NCBI GenBank assembly: GCA_016702415.1
Contig: JADJEA010000011.1
Span: 62,001-126,000, forward strand
Source of the DNA: Nostocoides sp.
Lineage (GTDB): Bacteria > Actinomycetota > Actinomycetes > Actinomycetales > Dermatophilaceae
Direction of reading: 5' to 3'
DNA: 64,000 nt
Each line of letters opens with the position of its first letter. Positions within the stretch are counted from its first letter, which is position 1. Positions 8,838-18,063 of the stretch are shown here, piece by piece. The position numbers were made by a program, and so were the translations under genes. The notes below the pieces were generated by a model that searched no databases, was not told the DNA's origin, and saw only the letters and a program-made list of their open reading frames with translations.

Positions 8838-9712
8838 AGCGCGCCAACGGCCCGGTGGTCATCTTCGGAGCCAGCGGCTTCATCGGGAAGCACCTGCTGG
8901 ACCGTTTGCAGAGGTTGGGCGTCGACGTCATCGTCCCGGTCTCGGAGACGGGCGAGCGGATCGATGTCGCGGCGCCGGTCCACGATCTCGTCAAGGCGAT
9001 CGGGAACGCATCGGTCGTCGTCAATGCGGCGGGGCGCGCGCATCTGCACTCGACCAATCCGGCCGATTTCTGGGCCGCGAATGCCGTGGGTGCAGGTCAT
9101 GTCGCGGCGGCAGCCGTCGCCGCCAGGGCTCGACGACTCGTGCACGTGAGTTCGGTCGCCGTCGGTGCGGGGGGCGTTGATCCACCGGTCAGTGTGGCGA
9201 TGCCGTTCACGGCATACGGAGCGGCGAAGGCTGCGGGCGAGTTCGCGACCGCTGCGGAGGTCAACGGGTCCACGATTGAGCTGGTCATGGTGCGCCCCGC
9301 CGGCATCGGCGGTATGGACTCGCCGGGATCGTGGGGGACGATCTGGCGGCGCGCCGCCGCCGGGAGACGAATTCCGGTTCCCGACAACGACGTGCGACAT
9401 GACGTTGTCGAGATCGACGAGGTGGTCGACTTCCTAGTGCGCGCCGTGACTGGTGACGTCGGTCCGGGTGCGTACGCCCTCTTGGGTCCCGGGCCGACCA
9501 CCCTCGCCGAGTATGCCGACCGAGTCGCCGGCGTGCTCGGGCGCACCGCGCACCTGGTCAAGGTTCCGGCCTGGACACTTGCGGCAGCCGGGGCGTCCAT
9601 GTCGACCGTTCAGAAGGTCACCGCGCCAGCTCGACGCATCGAACAACTGACCGCGACACTCAATCGACAGCGCGACCTGGCGCTCTCGGAAATGACCGAG
9701 ACCACCAGCTGA
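8831..9712 (+). CDS. NAD-dependent epimerase/dehydratase (nucleotide-sugar 4-reductase type)
   Basis: A 293-residue extended SDR. It has a GASGFIG nucleotide-binding loop, NAAGRAHLH, HVSSVAV, and the catalytic Y-x3-K in AYGAAKAAGE. Such short reductases encoded directly before an MraY/WecA-type transferase resemble the WbpV-WbpL pairing, in which a 4-keto-6-deoxy-HexNAc nucleotide is reduced before loading on undecaprenyl phosphate. The 4,6-dehydratase at 15959-17788 would supply that keto-sugar. The UDP-QuiNAc or UDP-FucNAc product is inferred from context. It overlaps the upstream GT4 gene by 7 bp and abuts the downstream gene. Confidence 0.8.
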   Translation: MVERANGPVVIFGASGFIGKHLLDRLQRLGVDVIVPVSETGERIDVAAPVHDLVKAIGNASVVVNAAGRAHLHSTNPADFWAANAVGAGHVAAAAVAARARRLVHVSSVAVGAGGVDPPVSVAMPFTAYGAAKAAGEFATAAEVNGSTIELVMVRPAGIGGMDSPGSWGTIWRRAAAGRRIPVPDNDVRHDVVEIDEVVDFLVRAVTGDVGPGAYALLGPGPTTLAEYADRVAGVLGRTAHLVKVPAWTLAAAGASMSTVQKVTAPARRIEQLTATLNRQRDLALSEMTETTS

Positions 9713-10708
9713 GTGAGACCCGTGGGCACGGAATTGGGCTTCTTCGCGGTCGTTGCTTTGGCAACGGCCCTTAGTTCGGCCGTCCTCGGAGGCATTTTCA
9801 CCCAGCTGGGCATCGTGTCCGAGCCGAACCATCGATCCTCACACAATCGCACGACCGCGGTCGGAGTCGGCGTCGTGGTCCCGGTGATCGCGGCCAGCGC
9901 GCTCCTGGTCCGGGACGCGTCCCTCCCGGCCGGTTTGTTAGGAGGACTGATGATCGCCGCGCTCGGATTCGTCGATGATCTGCTCGATCTCGCCGTGTCA
10001 GTGCGGATCGTCGGGCAGTTCCTGATCGCGGGCGCGACGCTCTCGCTCGGCGGTTCGAGTCCGGTCGGTGTCATCGTCGGTTCCCTCGTGGTCGTCGCCG
10101 CGGTCAACGGGTTGAACTTCATGGACGGCATCAACGGCATCACCGCGACGGCGGGTGTCATCATCGGTGCCTGCCTCAGCTACGCCGGGTCGGTTGCGCA
10201 GAGTCCAGCGTGGTCGGGTGTCGGGCTGGCCATGTCCGCGGCGTGCCTGGGCTACCTGACGCACAATTTCCCCGCAGCGCGCAGCTTCCCCGGGGATGTC
10301 CTGCCCTACTTCCTCGGGGCGGTGTTCGTCATCGGCGTTATCGTCCTCGGGCGCACGCACCCCATCGTCTTTCTTGGGATGGGCGTCCTGGTGCCCGCTG
10401 GCGTGGACACCTCCACCACACTCATCAGGCGAGTCCGTGCCGGCCATGGCCCCGCCAGCCCACATCGTGATCACGTGTATCAACGACTGGCCCGAGCCAC
10501 GAGCCATGTGCACGCGACGCTTGCCTTCGTGGGCCTGGAAACGATTTGCGCAGTGGCGCTCCCGGTGGGCGTGCGCTGGGGATGGGAAGTGGGCCTTGCG
10601 TATCTCCTTGTCGCATCCCTTGGCACGCTCGCGACCCTGCACCTCGTGAGCCGTCGACTGGCCAGCCCGGACCAGGTGTCCTTGAAATCAATTGGAGAAC
10701 TGTCATGA
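9713..10708 (+). CDS. MraY/WecA-family undecaprenyl-phosphate sugar-1-phosphate transferase
   Basis: It starts polysaccharide assembly by moving a HexNAc-1-phosphate from a UDP-sugar to undecaprenyl phosphate. The 331-residue polytopic membrane protein has about ten hydrophobic segments and all family motifs: the Mg-binding FVDDLLDL, the NFMDGINGI loop, a GD pair in FPGDVLPYFLG (usually FxGDxGS; here altered after GD), and the HRDHVYQR carbohydrate-recognition loop. The start is GTG 9713, one base after the preceding stop, with an alternative GTG at 9722. It is the only initiating transferase visible in either EPS locus. Confidence 0.9.
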   Translation: MRPVGTELGFFAVVALATALSSAVLGGIFTQLGIVSEPNHRSSHNRTTAVGVGVVVPVIAASALLVRDASLPAGLLGGLMIAALGFVDDLLDLAVSVRIVGQFLIAGATLSLGGSSPVGVIVGSLVVVAAVNGLNFMDGINGITATAGVIIGACLSYAGSVAQSPAWSGVGLAMSAACLGYLTHNFPAARSFPGDVLPYFLGAVFVIGVIVLGRTHPIVFLGMGVLVPAGVDTSTTLIRRVRAGHGPASPHRDHVYQRLARATSHVHATLAFVGLETICAVALPVGVRWGWEVGLAYLLVASLGTLATLHLVSRRLASPDQVSLKSIGELS

Positions 10709-12378
10709 TCGGGTCCGGCCTGATTCTCCTCGCCGTCTTCCTCGTCGCGAGAGTGGCCGTGAAGTCTCGGTCGCTACCCGTGGGAATTCTCGCGGCGAGC
10801 ATGGGCGTCTTCTATGCCGTCCGGGCGGTGGGGGTCGGTCTGGGGTTGGACGACCCCTATCCCGATTTTCTCTTCCAGGGAACGGAGTTGAACGGCCCGC
10901 TGATCCGCCTTGGGCTGCTCCTGCTGGTATTCGTGCTCTCCTTCCTGGTGACATACCGTAAGAGCGGACCCATCGCCCGCCCACTGGCGTGGGCGTTACC
11001 CCTGCCGCCCAGGCGTATTCTCCTTGGCCCGCTCCTGATCGCCACCGTGTTTTTCTCGGGCCTGGCCACGCTCATCGCGCTCAATCAGATCGTTCGGTAT
11101 GGCGGATCCAGCCAGGCGATCTATGCCGCCAAGGCGGGACGAACCAGTGGGGAGGGAATCCTTCGGATCCCGGCAACCCTCGCCCTGGTGCTGTCGTGTT
11201 CCACTCTGTATGCCGCAGGGCGCCTCGCGGGAGGCAAGCTTGCCGCGGGCACCATCAGGCTAATCGCCGGCGCGTCGGCCATCGTGGCGGCCTTGGCCGC
11301 GAGTGTGTGGGGGTCGCGTCAGTTCACCGTCCTGGCCGCCGGGTATCTGCTCGGTTCACGGGCGATCACCGCGTTCCGTCAGGGAAAGCGCGGATGGCTC
11401 GTCGGCTCGACGATTCTCTTCTCGGCGGTGATTGGGTTCGGGTTCTGGCTGCGCCTCTATCGTGACGACGTCCTTGGCGGGCGGACCGCGATATCGGAGG
11501 CTCAAGGCCAGCAGTTCCGGCGCGTGACCCTGTCGATGAATGGCAGTACCTTGGACAGCTCGCTGCTCGCCGTGCGTGACTGGCCGAGCCGAAATGGATG
11601 GCTGGGCTCCGATCTCTTCACGAATGGTCTATGGGGTGCTGTCCCAGCCCAACTAAGGCCGGAGGGCCTCCTCGTCGATAGTGCCGGGGCGCAGTTCCAC
11701 CGCTTCTACGAACCACTGGCCAAGAGTGGGTGGCCGATCGGTGCGCCGGTCGAGTGGTTTATCAGCTTCGGGTGGGCTGGCGTCATCATCGGAGGCTTGT
11801 TGTCGGGGCTCATCTACCGCTCGATGACCTTGGCCCTGCGCCGCTCGCCTTCGCCGGAGCTCGCGACCGTTTCGGCGCTGATCCTGACTATCGTCGTATT
11901 TCCCCTGGGAGTGTCCGCCTCATCGGCCAACCGATTTGTCATTCACGCCCTGCCATTGTTCTTGCTGCTGCTTCCGCTGCAGGCATTGTCGCGAAGCCTC
12001 GAGGAAGCGCGGGCGTCGGCGATCAAGCGAACTCCGCGGAGCCTCAGGGGTCACCGGGGGTCACTGCCCACCGGTCGCCCCGCCCCGGCCGGTCGTCGCA
12101 GGGGCATTGCCGAGGTTCGGAGAGTGGCTCAGCCTGTTGACCGGTCGGGATCGGCCAGACGGATGGGCGGCGCCAGGCGATCGGCCCGCGAGGTCACGGC
12201 CGCGGTGGTTAGCTCCCCGCCACCATCGTCAACCATCGATCATAAGGCGGCTGCGGCTGCCGCTGGGTCCGGTATCCGCCCGCGCGGCAACCGGTCTCGC
12301 CGACGCGAGTTGCTCCGAGCTTCGCAACGCTCGCAGCCGCTGAGATCGCGTCGGCAGCAGTCGTGGGAATCACGCTGA
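10705..12378 (+). CDS. Wzy/O-antigen polymerase-like membrane protein (locus A)
   Basis: A 557-residue polytopic membrane protein with about ten hydrophobic helices in residues 1-430 and a periplasmic-type loop around 245-330. This fits an O-antigen polymerase-like protein joining repeat units outside the membrane. ATG 10705 overlaps the preceding stop by 4 bp and has GGAGAA upstream. The last ~120 residues form an unusual Arg/Ser/Pro-rich hydrophilic tail not typical of Wzy. The tail runs into the convergent beta-helix gene by 9 bp and may result from loss of an earlier stop or an indel. Assignment rests on topology and position, not on a strict motif. Confidence 0.72.
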   Translation: MIGSGLILLAVFLVARVAVKSRSLPVGILAASMGVFYAVRAVGVGLGLDDPYPDFLFQGTELNGPLIRLGLLLLVFVLSFLVTYRKSGPIARPLAWALPLPPRRILLGPLLIATVFFSGLATLIALNQIVRYGGSSQAIYAAKAGRTSGEGILRIPATLALVLSCSTLYAAGRLAGGKLAAGTIRLIAGASAIVAALAASVWGSRQFTVLAAGYLLGSRAITAFRQGKRGWLVGSTILFSAVIGFGFWLRLYRDDVLGGRTAISEAQGQQFRRVTLSMNGSTLDSSLLAVRDWPSRNGWLGSDLFTNGLWGAVPAQLRPEGLLVDSAGAQFHRFYEPLAKSGWPIGAPVEWFISFGWAGVIIGGLLSGLIYRSMTLALRRSPSPELATVSALILTIVVFPLGVSASSANRFVIHALPLFLLLLPLQALSRSLEEARASAIKRTPRSLRGHRGSLPTGRPAPAGRRRGIAEVRRVAQPVDRSGSARRMGGARRSAREVTAAVVSSPPPSSTIDHKAAAAAAGSGIRPRGNRSRRRELLRASQRSQPLRSRRQQSWESR

Positions 12379-13764
12379 CGGACGAGCGCACTTAGCCGAC
12401 GTACCGCCCGTGCCGAGCCCGCAGTTGACCACGCGCAGCGATTTGGTTGCTGGCAGGCGCACCGCCTGCGTGATGTCCGCGACCCCAGGTAGGGCGACAC
12501 CGTCGATGTGCAGATCCTCGGCGGCATTGGGCCCGACACCACCTGAGATGGTCGGCTTGGCGCCGCGTCCCTCGATGCGCCCACCGGAGATCCGGCAGTC
12601 GCGGACGCCCAGTAGTTTGACCGTCGAGTTTCCGTCGGCGGGCGCGTTGAGCAGGCAGTTCTCGAGATGGATGTCTTCGACGAAGGCGTCAGCCTCGGCG
12701 TCTCCTCTGGTGCCGAAGGCCGTGCTTCGAGGGCTGATGATTGCCACCCCTTTGAACCGAAGCGTCCGCACTGGACCGGCTCCCGGTGAACGTTGCACGA
12801 GAATCTCTTGGTATCCCTCGCCACTCTCGGCCGCGGACAGGTCGATCTCGCATTCCGAGAATGTGACATCGCTGATTGTCCCCGTCGAATCCGTGTTGGC
12901 CACGACGATGCCGCGCCGCCCGGCGGAGCCGGAGCACTTCTGGAAGGCCACGCCCGTGATCGAGGCCGTCATTCCACCTGCTCCAGGGGGAGATGTGGAC
13001 AGGATAACAACCGCCAGGCGCGCAACCTCCGACCGTCCCGAGCAATCGACATACTGTGCCGTGTCGATGGACAGGTCGCGCAGGGGGTGGTCGGGCGTCG
13101 CAATCGGGGTGAACTGAAAGGCGTCGTCGCCCGAGGTGACATTGCAGCCGCGAGCCAGGAAATCGTGGCCCCCGAACATGCGGATGCCCCCCGTTCCCGG
13201 GGCCTTCTCTGGGTTCGTGGTCGTGACTTCGCGCACGCGATTTCGATCGCCCCCGATGAGGATGGCCTGCCCGCCGGCGAAGTTGGTGATGGTGAACCCG
13301 GAAAGGACCAGGTCGTCTCCAAACAGAAATAAAGTCTGGCCGGGTATCTCCTTGCCGTCGATGACGCCGTCGCCAGTCATCTGGAAGTTCGTGATCTTGT
13401 CCTCGAAACGCTCGTTACTCAGCAAGGCGCGCCCGCCGAATCGTCTGATCAGTCGCGCACCGCCCACGAAGCGAAGGTGGGAGTTGCTGCGGGCGTTGAG
13501 GGTGGAGTGGAGAGCGTATGACTTGGTCAGAACGACCGTGCCGTTCACGGCGGACGCAGCGTCCAGGCAGTGCTGCAGCGCAACCCGGTCATCGCTTTCG
13601 CCATCGCCGACAGCTCCGAAATCGTGCGGATTTATCCGCTGCGGGTCGAGGTCGGCGATCGGTGGCTGGGGCAGGTCCATCCGCTCATCATGCACCCAGA
13701 AAGCGCCCGCCAGGGCGGCAACGGCGAGCCCGCCACCGAGTGCCGCGCGCCGAGCCACAGTCAT
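12370..13764 (-). CDS. Secreted right-handed beta-helix protein (pectate lyase superfamily-like)
   Basis: The 464-residue protein begins with a basic, hydrophobic signal (MTVARRAALGGGLAVAALAG) containing a twin arginine that might direct Tat export. A PF12708-like start (INPHDFGAVGDGESDDRVAL) is followed by stacked beta-helix repeats, with GGxRNRVREV and SGDDAFQF turns. The family covers pectate lyases, polygalacturonases and phage or EPS depolymerases. In a polysaccharide locus it could trim or modify the secreted glycan. It ends by overlapping the polymerase gene by 9 bp (convergent) and lies 6 bp downstream of the sulfotransferase gene in the minus-strand block. The substrate is unknown. 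Confidence 0.8.
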   Translation of the reverse strand: MTVARRAALGGGLAVAALAGAFWVHDERMDLPQPPIADLDPQRINPHDFGAVGDGESDDRVALQHCLDAASAVNGTVVLTKSYALHSTLNARSNSHLRFVGGARLIRRFGGRALLSNERFEDKITNFQMTGDGVIDGKEIPGQTLFLFGDDLVLSGFTITNFAGGQAILIGGDRNRVREVTTTNPEKAPGTGGIRMFGGHDFLARGCNVTSGDDAFQFTPIATPDHPLRDLSIDTAQYVDCSGRSEVARLAVVILSTSPPGAGGMTASITGVAFQKCSGSAGRRGIVVANTDSTGTISDVTFSECEIDLSAAESGEGYQEILVQRSPGAGPVRTLRFKGVAIISPRSTAFGTRGDAEADAFVEDIHLENCLLNAPADGNSTVKLLGVRDCRISGGRIEGRGAKPTISGGVGPNAAEDLHIDGVALPGVADITQAVRLPATKSLRVVNCGLGTGGTSAKCARPSA

Positions 13765-13770
13765 CAGTCA

Positions 13771-14742
13771 CTACCCCGTGCTGCTATTCGGCGCGTCTGG
13801 TTGCCCCGGAGCCGGCGCGCCCGTCGTCCACCCCGACACATCGATCCCATAGCGATGGGCCAAGTCGTGGTTGGGCCCGACGTAGTACGCGCGCACCCGC
13901 TCGACCGCCTCGCTCGCGACCCGATGCTGCTGGGGTGCAGCCCCCCGACCAACCTGCAGACGCCGCCACAGCTCACCCCCGGCGCTGCGGATCCGACCTC
14001 TCGGCACGAGATGGCGACCCGCCATGCTGACAATCTTGACGGCGCGGTTGCGTGGAGAATAGGACTGATTGCGGCTGGCGAAGTGATAGTTCCGCAGATC
14101 GACAGCTGATGTCTGACCGAGTGCACTCACGATGTCAGTGACGACTTCGGCAGGATGGGCCTTGATGTCTTCGAATCGCAGTATGCGAATCCGCTCTTTT
14201 CCGAAGCGCTCGGCCCAAGGGTCCAGAGCCTCGGCGTATCGTCCCTGCACGAGCGCGTTCGAGACAGTTTGATCGGGAAGACCGATCCGGTGATCGAAAA
14301 GCTGTGAGATGTAGTCGTCGAACGTCAGGTCCGATGGGAGCTTCATGAGATTGCCGGTGAAGTACTGATGAACGGACTCCAGGCGCTCGATCGGGTCGCG
14401 CAAGATGACCGCGAACTGAGGGGGCACCCTCCAGGAGGCGAAAAACGCGAGCGCGCGCTGCTGGTAGAGGTATCCGGCGGTGACCTCGACGGCCGGATCC
14501 GGTTGACCCCTGAAGAGGTTGAGGTAACCATCGACCCCGTCTCCCGACACGTGCGTCGAACCCCTGAGGCCGGCATCATCGTCCATCAAGTAGAAGCTGT
14601 CTTTCACCCCCACCCCCAGGCCCGCATCGCCGAGCCACTTGGCAAGCGACGTCGTTCCACACCGAGGTGCACCTAAGAGCACCAGCGCTGGTGCGCCATC
14701 CCGACCAGCGACGAGCGCGCTGGCTCCGCCGCTCGCCATCAT
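13771..14742 (-). CDS. PAPS-dependent sulfotransferase
   Basis: A 323-residue protein expected to transfer sulfate from PAPS to a hydroxyl or amino group of a glycan or lipid. The 5'-phosphosulfate loop is LLGAPRCGTTSLAKWL near the N-terminus. The 3'-phosphate motif is VILRDPIERLESVHQYF, as in the sulfotransfer_1/3 families. ATG 14742 overlaps the stop of the upstream GT4 gene (ATGA), giving translational coupling. A longer open frame upstream lies inside that GT4 gene and was rejected. Sulfation of the EPS is inferred from the operon and from the APS kinase and PAP phosphatase genes within 10 kb. Confidence 0.87.
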   Translation of the reverse strand: MMASGGASALVAGRDGAPALVLLGAPRCGTTSLAKWLGDAGLGVGVKDSFYLMDDDAGLRGSTHVSGDGVDGYLNLFRGQPDPAVEVTAGYLYQQRALAFFASWRVPPQFAVILRDPIERLESVHQYFTGNLMKLPSDLTFDDYISQLFDHRIGLPDQTVSNALVQGRYAEALDPWAERFGKERIRILRFEDIKAHPAEVVTDIVSALGQTSAVDLRNYHFASRNQSYSPRNRAVKIVSMAGRHLVPRGRIRSAGGELWRRLQVGRGAAPQQHRVASEAVERVRAYYVGPNHDLAHRYGIDVSGWTTGAPAPGQPDAPNSSTG

Positions 14743-15962
14743 GCGGCCCGGCGGGAGCGTGACTTGATGCCGAGGCATTCCCAGAGGACATCGAGGAACT
14801 TCTGCCGCATCCCGTCCAGGGTGTTGTGCCGCATCACGAGCGCGCGTGCCCGCAGCCCCATTCGCTGTCTGGTTGCTGCGTCCTCGACCAACCGCGCAAG
14901 GGCACCGGACAGCCCACCAATCGAGCCGACGTCCACCAGGAGCCCGGTCTCGCCCGGAATCACCAGCTCGGGGACCCCACCCACGGGGTAGGCAACGGGA
15001 ACGGCCTGGCGCTGCATCGCCTCGACAAGCGTCAACGGCATGCCTTCTCTGCGTGAGGCCAGGACAAAGATGTCCGCTGCCCAGAGCCACGCCCCGGTGT
15101 CGGCGACCCACCCACGAAGCTCGACGGTTGCCGGACTGTCCGCGACGGCATGCTGGAGGTCGCGGGCATACTCGGCGTCATGGGGCGGCCCGCCCAGCAA
15201 CAGGATGACGTTGTCGCGCTGCGGCGGGGGAAGCGACTCGACAGCGCGCAGCACATCGAGCAGCCCCTTCTCCTCGATGTGCGCCCCGAGGGAGACGATC
15301 CAGACCTTCTCCGCCGACCCGGGCGGAAGGTTCAGCTCCGAGCAGAGTCTCGCTCGTGGGTCGTCGATCTCTGCCGGAGCGGCAAGTCCGGTCTGAACGA
15401 CTCGGACTTTCCGTCGTATCCACGGAAGATCGCGCAGCTTGCCCACCGTTGGAACAAGACCATGGGCGATGACGACGATGCGTGTGGCCACGAGGGACGC
15501 CACTTCGCTGAAGCCCGTGAAATAGCCGCTCCCCATGATCTGCCACACGACCGGGGTGCGCGCCCTGCCTCCGACGGCGGTGCCGACGAGGGAGAGGGTC
15601 GCACGCATGGCGGCTGACCACACCAGGTCGTACTCGCGTGCCCGGATGCTGCGCGCGAGCGCGACGTTCTGGCGACTCAACGCGCGCACGGTCGAGGTGA
15701 TCTCCCGAGGCGATCGAGACAGCAGCGACCCACCCCAGCGATCGAGCGCCTCGGGAAGACCGAACTCCACGGTGGCGAGGCCCTTGCTGCGGGCAAGGTC
15801 GAGGAATGGGCCGGTCCGGGGGGCGCCCACGGTAACGTCAACGCCCGCCTCCTGCGCGAAGCCGGCGAGCTGAACAAGCAGTTTCTGGGCTCCCTGTGCT
15901 GCGTAGTACCGGTCGTCGAAGAAGAGGACGCGAGGTGGGCGAGGTCCGTTCCGATGAGTCAT
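14739..15962 (-). CDS. Glycosyltransferase family 4 (minus block, locus A)
   Basis: A 407-residue GT-B enzyme. The acceptor half opens RVLFFDDRYYAAQGAQKLLV with the Gly-rich segment typical of GT4. The donor half has IVSLGAHIEEKGLLDVLRAV, the E-x7-E motif in REGMPLTLVEAMQ, and GGVPELVIPGETGLLV. It overlaps its neighbours by 4 bp on both sides (dehydratase upstream, sulfotransferase downstream), so the three genes are one translationally coupled unit. Sugar and linkage are unknown. Confidence 0.9.
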   Translation of the reverse strand: MTHRNGPRPPRVLFFDDRYYAAQGAQKLLVQLAGFAQEAGVDVTVGAPRTGPFLDLARSKGLATVEFGLPEALDRWGGSLLSRSPREITSTVRALSRQNVALARSIRAREYDLVWSAAMRATLSLVGTAVGGRARTPVVWQIMGSGYFTGFSEVASLVATRIVVIAHGLVPTVGKLRDLPWIRRKVRVVQTGLAAPAEIDDPRARLCSELNLPPGSAEKVWIVSLGAHIEEKGLLDVLRAVESLPPPQRDNVILLLGGPPHDAEYARDLQHAVADSPATVELRGWVADTGAWLWAADIFVLASRREGMPLTLVEAMQRQAVPVAYPVGGVPELVIPGETGLLVDVGSIGGLSGALARLVEDAATRQRMGLRARALVMRHNTLDGMRQKFLDVLWECLGIKSRSRRAA

Positions 15963-17788
15963 CTGACCGTGGACTTGGGGCGTGTTGATTCGAGTGCGGT
16001 GCGACGCATGTATTCGGCTGCGTCGCCAGGGGTGTCGAACGTCAGGTTGTACACGGCGTTGGCGTCGAGATCCGGAACATCGACATACGTCACCAGCGGG
16101 TGCTCAGACAGTTCACTGTCTTCACCTGGGGCAAACAGCTCCTCGGTCAGCTTCTCACCGGGCCGTAGGCCGGTATAAACGATGTCGATATTGTCGCGCC
16201 CGGAGAGCCGGATGAGCGTGCGGGCCACGTCGATGATCTTCATGGGGGAACCCATATCCAACACCATCACCCGCCCGTCGGCACCGATGGACGCGGCCTG
16301 CAAAACAAGTTGACATGCCTCTGGAATGAGCATGAAGTAGCGTTCGACATCGGGATGAGTCACGGTCACGGGTCCACCCTGATTAATTTGCTGGGTGAAT
16401 GCCGTGATGACTGATCCTCGCGATCCAAAAACATTTCCGAATCGCACGCTGACATAGCGCCCGGCGCCCTGGAAGGCTTCGTGCGAGGTCAACCGCTCGG
16501 TCAACCGCTTGCTGTATCCGAGGACAGACGTGGGATTAGCCGCCTTATCGGTCGAGATGTTGACGAAGACACCGACCTCGGCCTGTCGCGCGGCACGCAG
16601 GACATTCACCGTGCCCAGCACATTGGTCTTCCATGCCTCCTCCGGATACGACTGGAGAAGGGGGAGGTGTTTGAGTGCCGCCGCGTGGAACACGACGTCC
16701 GGTCGGACATCCAGCATGACTTCAAGCATCCGGTCGGCGTCCCTGATGTCGGCGAGCACCGTGTCGTCTCCGTCGAGCAGACCGCGCCCGGTGAGCGTCA
16801 GTTGCGTCCCGTGCAGACCCGATTCGTCCCGATCGAGCAGGACGAGTCGGCTCGGTCCGAACCGGGCGACCTGACGACACAACTCCGAGCCGATCGAGCC
16901 GCCCGCCCCGGTGATGAGGACCACTCGGCCGCTGATGGTCTCGGAGATCGCGGCGGCATCCAACTCGGCCTCCGGGCGACCTAGCAAATCCGCCAGGTCC
17001 AGGCTGCGCAGATCGGCGGCGCGTGGTTGTCCGAGGAGATCACGAACTCGAGGGAGTACGCGCATCTCGAGGCCAGCCTCATTGGCCGCCCCCTCGAGTT
17101 CCCGGAGGAGGTCAGCGGGGGCACTGGGAATGGCGACGGCCAGCATCTGTGCCCCGGTTTCGCGGGCGACGTGCGAGAGCGCGGTCCGATCTCCCAACAC
17201 GCGGATACCGTCGATGCGCCAACGTCGTTTCGCGGGGTCGTCGTCCAGGATCGCAACGGGGGCGAGACGTGACTTGCGGTCGCTGACCAAGCTGCGCACG
17301 AGTTCCCGACCACCTCGCCCGGCACCGAAGATGATGACGCGTTTCTGGATCTCGTCGCCGAGCACGGCCTGCCGTCGGCGAAGCCGAATGACGAACCGCC
17401 CGCCGAACATGGCCAGCGAGGCGATAAGTGCGGCGATGACCGGAACCGAACGCGGCACCCACAGGGGAGAGGTGATCCAGTTGATGACGAACGCGGGAAT
17501 CACCGTGATCGTCGTGACTCTGGCGATGTCGACGGCTTCTTCGATGGACCCGTTAATGTGTCCGATGTCGTACGGACCTATCGTGAATCCGGCCAGGCAA
17601 TGAATTGCCACGACCATGGCGAGGAAAAGACCGGCGCGAGGGTGAATAGCGTCCAATCGAAAATCGTAGCGCAGTACCAGCGCCACGAGCACGGCTGCGC
17701 ACCACATGGCGACGTCGAAGGTCGGCCACAGCCAGGGGCGGCGGCGGGGGACATACCGGGGAAGGTGCATGAGCCGTCTGTGTTTCAT
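15959..17788 (-). CDS. Membrane nucleotide-sugar 4,6-dehydratase (CapD/WbpM type)
   Basis: A 609-residue protein with four N-terminal transmembrane helices, a CoA-binding-like Rossmann domain (RVIIFGAGRGGREL) and a C-terminal SDR domain (VLITGAGGSIGSELCRQ). It should convert UDP-GlcNAc to UDP-4-keto-6-deoxy-GlcNAc. The active-site region reads STDKAANPTSVLGYSK. The position of the classical catalytic Tyr is Leu, where WbpM has Met, so the long membrane subfamily is indicated. ATG 17788 was chosen because the 79-codon upstream extension is Pro/Arg-rich and unlike the family; ATG 17770 is an alternative. It pairs logically with the reductase at 8831 and the transferase at 9713. Confidence 0.9.
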   Translation of the reverse strand: MKHRRLMHLPRYVPRRRPWLWPTFDVAMWCAAVLVALVLRYDFRLDAIHPRAGLFLAMVVAIHCLAGFTIGPYDIGHINGSIEEAVDIARVTTITVIPAFVINWITSPLWVPRSVPVIAALIASLAMFGGRFVIRLRRRQAVLGDEIQKRVIIFGAGRGGRELVRSLVSDRKSRLAPVAILDDDPAKRRWRIDGIRVLGDRTALSHVARETGAQMLAVAIPSAPADLLRELEGAANEAGLEMRVLPRVRDLLGQPRAADLRSLDLADLLGRPEAELDAAAISETISGRVVLITGAGGSIGSELCRQVARFGPSRLVLLDRDESGLHGTQLTLTGRGLLDGDDTVLADIRDADRMLEVMLDVRPDVVFHAAALKHLPLLQSYPEEAWKTNVLGTVNVLRAARQAEVGVFVNISTDKAANPTSVLGYSKRLTERLTSHEAFQGAGRYVSVRFGNVFGSRGSVITAFTQQINQGGPVTVTHPDVERYFMLIPEACQLVLQAASIGADGRVMVLDMGSPMKIIDVARTLIRLSGRDNIDIVYTGLRPGEKLTEELFAPGEDSELSEHPLVTYVDVPDLDANAVYNLTFDTPGDAAEYMRRTALESTRPKSTVR

Positions 17789-17979
17789 GGGTCGGGATGG
17801 ACCGTGAAAGACTACAGGTCTTTGCGGCAGTGGCGCGCCGGAAGGGCGGGCATCGTGCCAGGTCACCAGTCGTAGGCCGGGTCTTGGCCTGCCTGTCGTA
17901 GGGCCAGGTGTAGGTCTGCCCTGGCCCCACTCCGCCTCCCGCTGCAGGGGCGCGGCGGGCGGCATACGATGCTCGCCGG

Positions 17980-18026
17980 AGGCGCCTGAAGGCGAAGCGC
18001 GAGCACCCGCGAGGCGCCTATACAAT
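17980..18026 (+). promoter_or_regulatory. Putative promoter and operator of the Wzz-kinase genes
   Basis: The 275-bp divergent gap holds two copies of the palindrome AGGCGCCT (17980-17987 and 18012-18019), spaced 32 bp or about three helical turns. The second abuts a TATACAAT element (18019-18026) that resembles a -10 box about 38 bp before the GTG start. No clear -35 is seen. The arrangement suggests a dimeric regulator; this is inference. Confidence 0.4.
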
Positions 18027-18063
18027 AGGGAGCCCTTCCCCTGACATCTTTGGGACGTTCTCC

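Noticed and set aside
17789..18025. 79-codon N-terminal extension of the 4,6-dehydratase
   Set aside because: It is Pro/Arg/Gly-rich, unlike the family, and covers the promoter region of the divergent Wzz-kinase gene.
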